The notes beneath the pieces were generated by a model that worked only from the letters and a program-made list of their open reading frames with translations, searched no databases and had not been told where the DNA came from. Both the position numbers and the translations under genes were made by a program. From Rotaria sp. Silwood1 (taxonomy: Eukaryota; Rotifera; Eurotatoria; Philodinida; Philodinidae), in assembly GCA_905250075.1 (NCBI GenBank), contig CAJNOP010000002.1:501867-565866 (forward strand): a stretch of DNA of 64,000 nucleotides, read 5' to 3'. Numbering within the stretch: the stretch's first letter is position 1; each line of letters begins with the position of its first letter. Of this stretch, positions 1 through 10,270 are shown piece after piece.

Positions 1-779
1 AAATTTGATTCGTAAGTATTGCATTCAACAATAAGATCTTGATTATAAAAGTGAAAATAGAATTTTCGGGAAATCGAGCTCTAAAGGTATGCTTGAGTTA
101 ACGACAGCTACGAACGAAAAAGCGCAGGAAATAAATGGACCAACTTTAGGCGAACGATTTCTTCTAGAATCACGAGAAGAAGACAGATTCCACAGAGTCA
201 TTTATCTTAAAATGACATTGAGCAATCTTATCGATGTATCTCCGACAGAATCTTTGGAGACATCTATCACAACACAAGTCAGAGACAACTTGTGTAATAT
301 CATGTTCGTTAATGTAATCAATGATTTATCGACTCAATTTGGTCATTCGAGGACACACAAATGAAGAAAAACAACTTGTTTTCCATTCTTTGAATTTCAA
401 ATACATATATGTATATATCCGGAAGTGGATCTCCTCTGAGTGAGAGAGTATGTCGGTTTTAATATCATTTTGAGAGCACTTTGCCATACTATCGCACATA
501 TGCTGTTTCGTTCTCCTATACATAGAGAAGCAACTATTATTTAACGGAATGTCTTTTTTTGCGTGCATTGCAGTTGCTTTTAACGAAAGCAGTATTGATA
601 AGGAAGACAAATTAAAACAAAGCATGCTCTTCAGAAGCATCAACAGAAAAGCGAATCATTATATTTCAATCGTTGTTGTAGACCAATAAAACAAGTAGAG
701 AACACTTATACTGACAGACATACTGATTGCCATATTGCTGATTAAGGTCGTCTCCTATGGCTGATACATTCATCAAGCC
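1..779. other. unassigned sequence left of the P450 relic
   Basis: I see no convincing gene here. An open frame at 89-364 (+) would encode about 91 residues with no recognisable motif, no clear splice sites and no similarity I can name. It could be a fragment of a gene lying further left or chance. The rest is AT-rich with no repeat that stands out by eye. Confidence 0.4.
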
Positions 780-3156
780 TATAGCTTCTTCACTCGTCTT
801 AGCATTCCTTGTCCGCGACCACGATTTTTTTTCGGAAACTTTTTGGATATTATCAAAGCTAAAAGAGTTGCATTAATGATCCAAAAATGGCCTTAGAAGT
901 ATGGATGTATATTCGGCTATTTCGAAGGACACAAACTTGTTCTTGTCATATATAAGACTGATGCTTTACTCGATGTATTTATCAAATCAATTGCCAACTT
1001 TAGTTCGCGTCGTGAATTGCCATTCAGAGATTCTCATGCGAAAACTGTTCATCTATTTACTGCTAAGAATCTACGTTGGAAACGGCAACAGTTCATTATT
1101 AATCCCACATTTTCATCATCAAAACTCAAACAAATGTCTTCGTTAATTAATCAAAGTGTTGGTATTCTTATAGAAAAGATGCCTGAAAAGCGTCGACATA
1201 ATCAACCATTTGATCTATTTCTTTTTTCTGAACGTTTTACAATGGATACAATATGATCGTATGGATTTAGTCTCGCCATTGATATGCAGAATAATCTAAA
1301 CGATCCATATCTTCTTCATTCATAACGGGTACTGTCCGTGGTGACTTGTTTAACCAAGCTGATTATTTTGTTCATTTTCCTTACTGAACTCAAATGACTC
1401 TGGAATATACTTTTTCGATGTGATAGTGCCATTCGAAATTGGCGTCATCATTATGTGACGATCATACGAAAGTTCATTGTCGATCAACCATCCATATGGT
1501 TCAATTAACTAGGAGAAGAATTAATAAAGAAACGTATCAAATTCGGCAGCAAAAATTGACTGTATCTATTGCAATTTATGCTTGAATCAGCTTCCAATAG
1601 CAACTTCATTGAAGTAAGTAGTTATTTTCTAGTCAAATTGTAGATGATCGATCTTAAGCTCGATTTTAATATGTGCAACTTTGAAACATACAAATGAATA
1701 GAAGACACTCTGAACATCGTTTCGTCAACGATTATTTCAATTAATTTTGTCTATCTGAAAGTATACTGAGTTTTGTGTTTGATAAATGCATTGTCAAGTC
1801 ATTGACGACTGAACGCAGTTTTATATTCAACTGGGTTGTCATTTAATGAATAGATATCGAGAGACCAATTCCTATCTTGTAATCTATATCATCACTAGTG
1901 ATAAGTCATGATTTAATCATAATGATTTAAATATAATAGAATAGTCGAAAATTGGAGCATTAAAAGCCAAAACAGAAGCTGCCAAGGTTCATCAAAACAA
2001 AGGTCAGACAAATGAATTGTGCCAATTTTCTCATTCAATCTACTTGAACCAAGTTCATACCATTAGGTCTGTCAATTCATGCCTATCGCAAATTTTCAAA
2101 CTGTATCAGCAGAGAAACAAAAGACTGGTCTTCGATATCAGTCGTCACTATCGAAGTACGAGATCGACCTATTTCGAGAAATCTTGACTTTCAGCACATA
2201 TCGACCTGATCTTTTATGGCTATTTTCTGCTCTCAAAACTCAAATATAAACTATGTGAAATTATATTCGACAAAAAAATTCTAATGTGATGAACCAGTAC
2301 ATGATATGGCAGCAGCGAACCTCTGCAAAACATCACTAGGATCAACCTTTGAATATTTATCTAGAGGGTTGGTGAAAAAACTTTTGGAATTTCGATTGTA
2401 ATTTTGAAAAAAATTGTGTATATTACAAATGTCTGGTATTGAGCTAATAAAACTTTGTTGTTTTTGAATTTGATTATTGCTGATCACCAATCATGGGTTG
2501 TGAACTCGGTTGCTTCCTGTAATAATTTTATGTTATTCAAAATTACAATGAGTATGACAAAACTTCCAATTTACACAATTAGATATGGATTTTTGAAAAT
2601 TGAATCAGAAGCGAGTGATGACTTGATCTGAAACAGTGTTAGGATTTTGTTTACCACTTCGGCAGAATCGGCTAGCAAAGTTTGATCCAAAGTGTAACAC
2701 TGATATTGAGCCACTAATCATTCGAAAATTGATTCAATATAAAATTGTGGCAAATATTGCTTTCTTCAGTAAGGAAACTTTACCTTCTTTTTCATGATTT
2801 TCTATGTATTAATTGTACTTTCCAAATGGTTGTTAGCTACGATATAAAAAATACAGCATTTGCCTGTATTGTTTATGCTCTTGCGACTCATCCAAATGAA
2901 CAGCGCAAATTACAAAAAACATATCTATGCTCATTTCAATTCGAACGTTAGTATGTATTCAATCGCACCAAGCTTTATCAACCGGCAGAACAGTAAAAAG
3001 TTTTACATCAATGATGTGGATATCATTCCAGTTGGTACTATCATCCATGTCAATATTTACAATTTGCACTTCAACCCCGATCTTCATAGTCCAGTCGATC
3101 CACAGACATTTTATCCTGAACGATTTGCTACCAAGCGAAGTCCATTTAGATGGGGT
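780..3156 (+). pseudogene. cytochrome P450 pseudogene, truncated before the heme loop
   Basis: Collinear P450 pieces appear in shifting frames. The proline-rich hinge (PCPRPRFFFGNFLDI) lies near 804-850. The C-helix LRWKRQ lies at 1067-1087, followed by INPTFSSSKLKQMS and ERFTMDTI. A segment LLQFMLESASNSNF ends at a good donor near 1615. The I-helix region is at 2826-2920, ending ALATHPNEQRKLQ, but the usual AGxET-type oxygen-binding motif has become VSYDIKN. The meander piece FYPERFA is at 3109-3129. Stops and frameshifts break the frame, for example after ERFTMDTI and after the piece near 1300. The obligatory cysteine heme loop (FGxGxxxC) is absent: homology ends after RSPFRW at about 3156, exactly where a TGTGGA/TGTGGG tract begins. 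The wording resembles the CYP3/CYP4 group of microsomal monooxygenases. It is certainly P450-derived and cannot encode a working enzyme. Confidence 0.9.
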
Positions 3157-3171
3157 GTGGATGTGGGTGTG
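3151..3171. repeat. degenerate TGTGGG tract at the P450 break
   Basis: A short G-rich tract reads TGGGG TGTGGA TGTGGG TGTGA and begins where P450 homology stops. From memory, bdelloid rotifer telomeres are built of TGTGGG units, so this may be a trace of an internalised or healed chromosome end. It is only about three units long, so chance cannot be excluded. Related tracts occur at 8447-8505 and 9778-9855. Confidence 0.45.
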
Positions 3172-3850
3172 ACTCTCATCTTCCCTCCGCACATACTCTC
3201 TATATATCACAATAGGTATTAGGTTGAAAACCGAATGTTATCATTACACAATTTCTTTTTATAAAAAGGTACGTTTATTTTAATTCACCTATTATCGCTT
3301 TTGGAACACATATCTTCAAGAACCTCTTTACTTAATTCTTCCATTATGCAATAAGGAAGGAGTTCGTATATTAGTACGAGTCTTCATTGATATCCAATCT
3401 TTGATCGCGTATCAACAACGTCTAGTACGGTTAGAGATGCACTTCCGAGCATCACTGTTAGAACAGCTGAACATTGTAGGAATCCACGATGATGATTGAT
3501 TTTTTCTATCAAATCATTTGTCTTTATGCTGAAAGAAGTTAGCCGTATTTATACAATAGTTTAACCATTACATCCGTAGTAACGGTCTGTCGGAAGACAG
3601 GATCCAATTTCTAATCCTCTACTCCAATCTTTCTTTTAAATGATGTTTCACAAAATAATAAAAATAATGTTTCTTACATGTTCAAGTGTTGTTTAAGATA
3701 GTGAATAATCGATAACAATCATAAGATTTTTATTTGTTGCAATAAAACTAAATATTTTTCGAATATTATATACTATTGTTGTACGATGTTTTTTCGTAAA
3801 TAATAAAATATTTAACTCTTCATTTCAGAGAAAGTTTTTTTCTTTTCCAA
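3172..3850. other. unassigned sequence between the P450 and ABCA relics
   Basis: Beyond the tract there is no continuing P450 sequence. A readable plus-strand stretch near 3350-3500 (EGVRILVRVFIDIQS, then LVRLEMHFRASLLEQ) ends at a TGA but resembles no family I know. The remainder is AT-rich and appears non-coding. Confidence 0.35.
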
Positions 3851-3852
3851 AC

Positions 3853-4125
3853 CGTTATATTGGAATCGAGAAGACATTATTGAGTATTCTATTTGATGCT
3901 ATTTGTATCTTTAATTCATCTTCAAGATTTAATTTTAAATAATAACCAGTATAAAAACAAGATTTTAATCTTGTGGTGTACTAAGACATTTTAATTGTTC
4001 ATGAATTCTAATTGCTAAATGTGAACATAAAACATCCCATTCAGCCATTGAATATGATGTTAATAGAATAGTTTTATCTTTTTTTTTAGCTTTAATTTTA
4101 TTATTCCGAATAATACGACTATTTT
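3853..4125 (-). pseudogene. ABCA-type ABC transporter ATPase fragment, broken
   Basis: On the minus strand, reading down from about 4125, the frame gives KDKTILLTSYSMAEWDVLCS, then HLAIRIHEQLKCLSTPQD. After a one-base slip it resumes as LKSCFYTGYYLKLNLEDELK. This is the order found after the Walker B region of ABCA-subfamily ATPase domains: H-loop segment (usually TSHSMEE), then the LCxRLAI...G.LxCLGS strand, then LKxRFGxGY. The H-loop histidine has become tyrosine, the E/D following is altered and a frameshift separates CLSTPQD from LKSCF. No Walker A, signature motif or membrane segments are present nearby. It is therefore a relic of a lipid-transporter-like gene, lying just downstream of the USP gene on the same strand. 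Confidence 0.7.
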
Positions 4126-4412
4126 CAAGAGCTAAAAGTTGTACTTATATTTAGGAATGAACTATTTCTCAAACGATTACTAAGAGTTCGTGCTTTTAGG
4201 TCATTACTATTGGATAGTTTGTAACAAAAAAAAGATAAACTGTAAAAAAAGAATTTGTTATATTTTACTCATGAACACATGCAGAAAAGCCTCTACAAAA
4301 GAATGTCAAAATATATATGAAAAATTTCTCTTGCTTAATTCAATTGGAAAAAAGGCTATCGGAATGAAAAGAAAAACAATTAGAGTTTTCACATAGAAAT
4401 AAAATCCATATT

Positions 4413-6141
4413 TCATTTCTTTTCATATTCGTTTTCTAATAATGATTGCTCTTGTTGTTGATAAATAAGCACATAAGCGTCTTCACCAATGACACTATCT
4501 TTATTGACTTCTGATACATATGAGTCATTAAATGTATGCCATTTTTTATCTTTAGAATTTTTTGCATGTGCTGTATAATGCCCACCACCTAAATAGCCCA
4601 TATGATTACTAACAGCAATTAAATCATATTTTGCTTTTGATTTTTCATCTGGATTTAAAACGAATTGTGATAAATCTAAATTACGTATTGGACAATCAAC
4701 AAATAAGTCAATTTTATCACGAAAATAACGTGTATAATTAAAACGTTTTAATTGTACAATTAAAACTTGGGGTAAAAGCCATATATCAATCTTTTTTGTT
4801 GCTTTTTTTAATTCCTTACATTGTGGGCATTTCCACAGATCGTCATCAGATAACACTTCTTTTTTTGTAAAACATTTAAAACAATCTAATAATGTTGTTG
4901 TTCGTTTTTGTTGATTACGTGTTTGAACACCAGAGATCATTGGTGAAACAGGATCTTTTCCTGAACGTTTTTCATCTTCTCGTTTTTTATATTCGTCAAC
5001 AATTGATAATGCAACATCAACCACAAGTGTTCTACTTATATGCGTAAAATCAATATGCTCATCAAGAAGTAATTCTAATGATTGGGTTGTTGGATTAAAA
5101 TTTTGGTTAATTGTCAATGAAGCAGTATAAGATGGTTTATCTGATGAATTCGTTGAAGTTAATGGAAGAAAATTACTGATTTTTTTCTAAAGAATAAATC
5201 ATAATAAATAGATAAGAAAGTATTAGAAATATTTAGTAATAGATAGCATTCTTAACGGACGTCAGATATCAGAGTTTGTTCATTTCATAATGATCGAATA
5301 TATTCGTAAGTGATATTTGTAGGATATTTATAACTATAAGGAAAGACTGATGTAACTAAACAATCAAACTAATTGATTGAATTTTAGATTAAAAGCTCCG
5401 TACAGAATTTTTTCAACGATTCATCTCCAACAACAAATAGACTTCTGTTTTTATGGGCTAGATAGGTAAGAACAGTTTTTATTAAGATAAACTCGGTGTA
5501 AGTGTCGTATTGGACAAAATGAACTAATAATATACAGCTTCTTCTAGGTATACTATTGCCTGGCAACTGTTCTAACATTTGTTCGCGATGATTTGAATGA
5601 CGTTAATAAAAAGAAAAGCTATCTTAATATTAAAATTCTCTTCCTGAATTGTTTTGGCTGATAATCTATAGCTTTTAGGTCTTTACAAAGTACCTTTGAA
5701 GTATATAATGAACAATATACATATATTCTTAGTAGCTACACTTAGTTATTAATTTCTCTCAAAATGAACGAAATTATTTCGATTCTATGAAAATCTATCA
5801 ATAAAACTATAGACGTCTTATATAAATGATTTCTTACCTGTAATGCTTCTTTAATATCTCTTCCTTTACAATTATGTTTTGGTACACTAAGATAAATAGG
5901 TAAACCAAAATAGTAGTGATAATCGTCATCTCGAAATATGCATGGAATTAAAATATTTTCACTATCTTGATTTTTTAACGAATCAGGTACCTCATAAAAA
6001 ACAACTTGATCACATTTAAGTATATTTGTTAACGGAGCATTATCTCTATATTGTAAATGAATTCTATGATTGTAAACTTCGACAGCTAAAATATAATCTG
6101 GTTTAGGTTTATGTCCATCATAGTCATCTGCTTTTGTAAAA

Positions 6142-6173
<32 letters not shown>

Positions 6174-7634
6174 TTCTTCTTCTTCTTCTTCGTCATCTTT
6201 ATCTTGATTAGTTTCACCCGATTTCGATGCTGTATCAGTTATCATAGGTTCATTTTGATGCATTTTTTTCATTTTCTCTTGAAAACGATCGCAAAACTGT
6301 TGAATTAAATTGCATACATGACCATCTTCGTTAAATTTTATATGATAAGTTTTAATTTGTCCATTTAAACGAACATAGTCGATTTTAAATTCTCGTAGTT
6401 TTGCTTTAACTGGTAATGGTAAACTTAAAAAACAGATTGGATCAAATGTACGTGCTTTTGTTTCACACGTAAGGCATTGTACAAGAGATTTGATTTGTCC
6501 ATAAAATATATTTTGAATTTCTGATTGATTTCGTTTTCGATAATATTCCCATTGTTCATTAGCTAATGTTACATCATCAGTTTTTCCATCATCATCTTTT
6601 TTTTCTACATATGGTTTTGCTTTGACAAGATTTAAATCTTCATGTAAACCATCAAGTAAAAATGACATAAATTCTTGTGAATCTTGTTGTGAATAACCAC
6701 TAAATTGTGGTGCATAATTTGCAACACTTTGTTTCAACAATCTTGGTGCACAAAAATCTGTATTACCTGACCACATTTCATGTATTAGGTTACCATATGC
6801 TATAGCAACATCACCCTTCATACCTAATGGATTATCACGATTTATATGTTCTTTATATTTGTCACTAAGAAAATATTTTGTTAACGCTGGAACATTTGAT
6901 AAGCATTGTAAAGCTGAATTCATGAAACAAGTATTGCCCAAATTTGATAAACCACAAAGTCCAGGAGTAAACTCTGCTCTTGATAAAGAAACTGTCTCTA
7001 GTGCTAATGGTCGGTCCTCATATATGATAAATGCATTTTTTGTTAAACTGATATCTTCAAGAGTTGAATCTGGACCATCATCAACGAGTTCCCACTTTTG
7101 ACCATTTTCATCCACTGATGAGTGTAATCGATAGTTTGATCGTACTGGAATAGAAAATTCAGTACAAATTTCTTTTTTTATATCTTCTATTTTTGTTCGA
7201 CGGCTACGATAAATTTGTTTTATTCTCGCATTGTCATCGCTTGATTTACGAAGTCGTAATGGTACAAGAAAAACTTCAATTACAGTTTGAAATGGACCTT
7301 GTGGGATTACTTTACGAATTATTTCAGGACCGATTTTATTATATGTCTGTTCTAGTTCTATGTAAAGTTCGTATGGAATAAAGGTATAATCATTTTGTTC
7401 AACAGCATCTGAACGAAGTTGAACTTCATTGGAACTGCTGGCTGCTGTGGAATCGGCTAATGTTGTGAAGTCTATTGGACCTGGTTCAGTTACTTGTTCT
7501 TCATCTGATTTATCAATACCAACAAAACGTTTCCAATGTTCTAACCATTTAACATCAATAATCACATATTTGTCATCGATTCTCGGCTCCTGTGAAAGTA
7601 ATCTTTTATATTTTTCCATATGATCGGGTGGCAT
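4413..7634 (-). CDS. USP15: ubiquitin carboxyl-terminal hydrolase of the USP4/11/15 group
   Basis: This is a cysteine protease that removes ubiquitin from proteins. Two exons are read: 7634-5838 (599 residues, ending at donor CAG/GTAAGA) and 5186-4413, giving about 856 residues (human USP15 has about 980). The order is a DUSP domain (about 1-110, PGPID motif), a ubiquitin-like domain (about 120-205), then the catalytic domain. The Cys box GLSNLGNTCFMNSALQC puts the nucleophile at C236. A QQDSQEF box, zinc-type CxxC pairs (QCLTC and CPQC) and the His box GGGHYTAHAKN (H802) follow. At the third triad position the sequence is FNDS where human paralogues have FDDS, so Asn819 replaces the usual Asp; Asn is tolerated in the family. 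A poly-glutamate run sits in the catalytic insert. ATG 7634 is preceded by in-frame stops and a possible AG acceptor. The 651 nt intron may hide a small exon, since the insert between subdomains is shorter than in vertebrates. The symbol denotes the family, not strict orthology. Confidence 0.92.
5187..5837 (-). other. long intron of the USP gene
   Basis: This 651 nt interval lies between donor 5837 and acceptor 5187. It is ten times longer than typical introns here. A 64-residue open frame at 5578-5384 has no resemblance to USP15. I could not show a convincing inverted repeat or an extra exon. Confidence 0.5.
6140..6195. repeat. (TCT)n trinucleotide run encoding poly-Glu
   Basis: A TCT/TTC run within USP exon 1 reads as about 18 consecutive glutamates on the minus strand. 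It lies in the insert between the two halves of the catalytic domain, where human USP15 is also acidic. It is probably a length-variable linker. Confidence 0.85.
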
Positions 7635-8446
7635 CACAATACTTGTTATTTTTTTCTATTAGAAAAGTAAAATAACGTAAGAAAAGAAGTGTGTAAAAAC
7701 AATGAAAGACGAAAACTTGAGGAATGACTCAGATAGTGTCTTGTTGATTGCGTAGAGCAAGTAGATTGTGTGAAGTAATGAATATTTCTAGATACAGAAA
7801 AGAAAAAAACAACCTCATTTATTGACACAGTTTTGCGCAAGAAAGCAGTACGGTCGGACAAATGTCGTAAAAGATAAAATACACGTCATCATAGAGCAAT
7901 TTTTCTGGGTAAAAACCAACGTGAGAATTTTCTTCGTTAATTATTTTTTTTCTAAGAGTTCATGATCAAATTCATATAAACAGAAGATAAAGATGATAAT
8001 CATGATTATCAGTATAAGAAGAGTGAGATAAAAAAAAGATTCGTTCAGGATTATTCTCGCTACCATGTCTGAACAAGTCGTTGAAGAACTCAATCACTTT
8101 CGAATTAGTGTCGATTGCTCGAAAGATAAATGTTTGAATGGTAACAAAGCTCGAAAATTGAAAATCTTGAAAAAAATTCTCAAATATGAAAAAATCACAA
8201 AAAGTGAGAATCTAGAAGCAAAATTCTCGACACTGTAAAATATAAAAGTAATTGAAATACTTGGTAGACACGTGATTTATTACTCGTAAGTTTGTTGCAG
8301 AATGACAAAAATGTAAAAAAAAAAGTACGTGTGTACAACATCGACGTTTTACCACTTTTAGTTAAAGAAAGAAACACTACCGAAAAGAAAAAAAAGTAGG
8401 ATGACAAGGAAAGAAAAACATTATTGATTTGAGAATTATTTTTGTG
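7635..8446. other. USP upstream region with one small ORF
   Basis: This is the 5' flank of the USP gene. On the plus strand an ATG at 8066 opens a 57-residue frame (MSEQVVEELNHFRISVDC...) ending at 8239, rich in lysine towards its end, with no family I recognise. It may be a lone exon, a relic or chance. Elsewhere only AT-rich sequence is visible. Confidence 0.3.
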
Positions 8447-8505
8447 AGATGTGAATGTGGGTGATGGTGAGGTTGAAATCCACATCTTCAATTACATCCA
8501 CATCC
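8447..8505. repeat. telomere-like TGTGGG-variant tract, both orientations
   Basis: The plus strand reads GATGTGAATGTGGGTGATGG at the left. About 30 bases later it reads ATCCACATC and ATCCACATCCC, the complement of the same unit. The pair makes a small inverted arrangement of TGTGGR units just left of the foldback element at 8613. It resembles the tracts at 3151 and 9778. Confidence 0.4.
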
Positions 8506-8612
8506 CAATTAAGTGGAGGATATGGATTTTAACTTCCTCATCAACAGACATATACACACGCACACTGGAGCCACAGTCGCTTTCATACCCTTTTTCATAG
8601 GGTACATATATA

Positions 8613-9576
8613 CAGTGCAACTCAATTGGTTTTCCCCGTTTTGTTCTCTTTTGTTTGCATCACTAGACTTCTTTTATTTATTAACTACCTACATATAGGA
8701 AGAAAGCCCAAAACGCGCTGCATCTTTCGGTATATTTACGTTGAACAACAAATGTAGCTTGAAGGTTAAAAAGTGTATTAGAAAAAATGTGACATTTTTT
8801 TTTCTACAATACAAAGTGCCCATAATATTGTAACATTTTTCATTTCGCATATATCTCGGCTTAGATAAATGATAAAATCTTGAATTTTTTCCAAAAAGAG
8901 GCGCTATGAAAAGCTCTATCAAGACTGCATGATTGAGTTCCTTCTTATCCGCTCTAGTGGTTTTTCCTACACTCAAAATGAACAAGCTACATTACAGTGT
9001 CACTCTCATCATATTGCAAATGTTTGGAACATTTTTTTGTTTTTCTTATATCTCGACTTGAGAAAATGATAGAATATTGAATGTTTTTAAAAAGATGCGC
9101 TGTCGAAAGCTCTACAAAAGCTGTATGGATTAATTTCTATGGCGAATCAGAAAAATCTTCCAAACATGTTCAATATGATGGGAAATGACACTGTAATGTA
9201 GCTTGTTCATTTTGAATATAAGAAACATCATTAGAACAGGTAAAAAAAGAAACCAGTCATGTAGTCTTGATAGAGCTTTTCACAGCGCATCTTTTGGAAA
9301 AAATTCAAGATTTTATCATTTATCTAAGCCGAGATATATGCGAAATGAAAAATGTTGCAATATTATGGGCACTCTGTATTGTAGAAAAAAAAATGTCACA
9401 TTTTTTCTAATACACTTTTTTAACCTTCAAGCTACATTTGTTGTTCAACGTAAGTATACCGAAAGATGCAGCGCGTTCTGGGCTTTCTTCCTATCTATAG
9501 GAAGTTAATAAATAAAAGAAGCCTAGTGATGAAAACAAAAGAAAACAAAACGGGGAAAACCAATTGAGGTGCACTG
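8613..9576. mobile_element. TA-flanked foldback element (Tc1/mariner-like MITE)
   Basis: The element starts CAGTGCAACTCAATTGG and ends CCAATTGAGGTGCACTG. It is flanked by TA on both sides (8611-8612 and 9577-9578), the signature of Tc1/mariner-type insertion. The arms, about 8613-8990 and 9195-9576, are near-complementary over some 380 bases. Because of this, open frames on opposite strands in the two arms give almost the same peptide (KNSRFYHLSKPRYMRNEKC); I treat those as repeat shadows, not genes. No transposase is present. The central loop holds a third, diverged copy of part of the arm (9045-9130). It is non-autonomous. Confidence 0.9.
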
Positions 9577-9777
9577 TATTTCACATATTCATTTTTTAGA
9601 AACCAAAAAGATATAAGCGACTAGAACATGATATTTCTTCGAATTGATTTATAAATACCAACTTGAAAAAGAAAAATAAATGTTATTGTAGTTGGTCTCA
9701 TGAACCAAGTAATAATGGCCCAAAATCGGTCACTTTTTGTTGGTTTCCACAAGTTAAAAAGATTTTCTCAATTGACC

Positions 9778-9855
9778 GGGGTGTGGGTGTGTGGGGTGTG
9801 GATGTGGATGTGGGTGAGGAAGCATAAAACATTCATACCCACACCTCACCCACCC
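9778..9855. repeat. telomere-like G-rich tract with inverted partner
   Basis: The plus strand has TGTGGG, TGTGTGGGG, TGTGGA, TGTGGA, TGTGGG and TGAGG in succession. A short spacer (GAAGCATAAAACATTC) follows, then the complementary ACCCACACCTCACCCACCC. This is the longest of the three G-rich tracts in the first 10 kb and could fold into a hairpin. It resembles bdelloid telomeric units as I remember them. A simple-sequence origin is the alternative. Confidence 0.5.
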
Positions 9856-10270
9856 TTCGAGTTTTTCTTGCTGACATTTGCTCCTGAACTTGTAATGGTT
9901 CTCTAATTAGTTGTGATGTATATAGAATTAAATTCTCTATCGAATCATGATACTTTCTAGGTGGTTTCTTGGGCAAAAAGTAAGGATTAACGCCGAAATA
10001 CCAAGTTTTTGAGCATCTCCAGCTAGTTTTTAACCTTTGACACGATATCAGCAAAACATTTTTTCGCGACCCAATTCAAACTAGATCTGATTCAAAATCA
10101 TAAGTATCCCAGAGCATTAAATGTATGATCTGAGAAGATTGAAACAATAATCAAAATTGAAATTGCAACAAAACACTTTCAGAGACAGAAGATACATGGT
10201 ACAATCAAGTAACTTTAAAAAAACACATTTCAGATATTTTGACTAGTATCGATACAATCATTAAGTTATT

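Noticed and set aside
5187..5837. Possible inverted similarity and a 64-residue ORF in the USP intron
   Set aside because: The mirrored matches I tried were short and gapped, and the peptide does not resemble USP15. It is not strong enough to add to the foldback list.
6111..6308. Plus-strand ORF with poly-Phe
   Set aside because: Antisense shadow of the poly-Glu run in the USP gene.
8689..9508. Two ORFs on opposite strands encoding nearly the same peptide
   Set aside because: They are the two arms of the TA-flanked inverted repeat, and the similarity follows from DNA complementarity. There is no splice or codon evidence for a gene.
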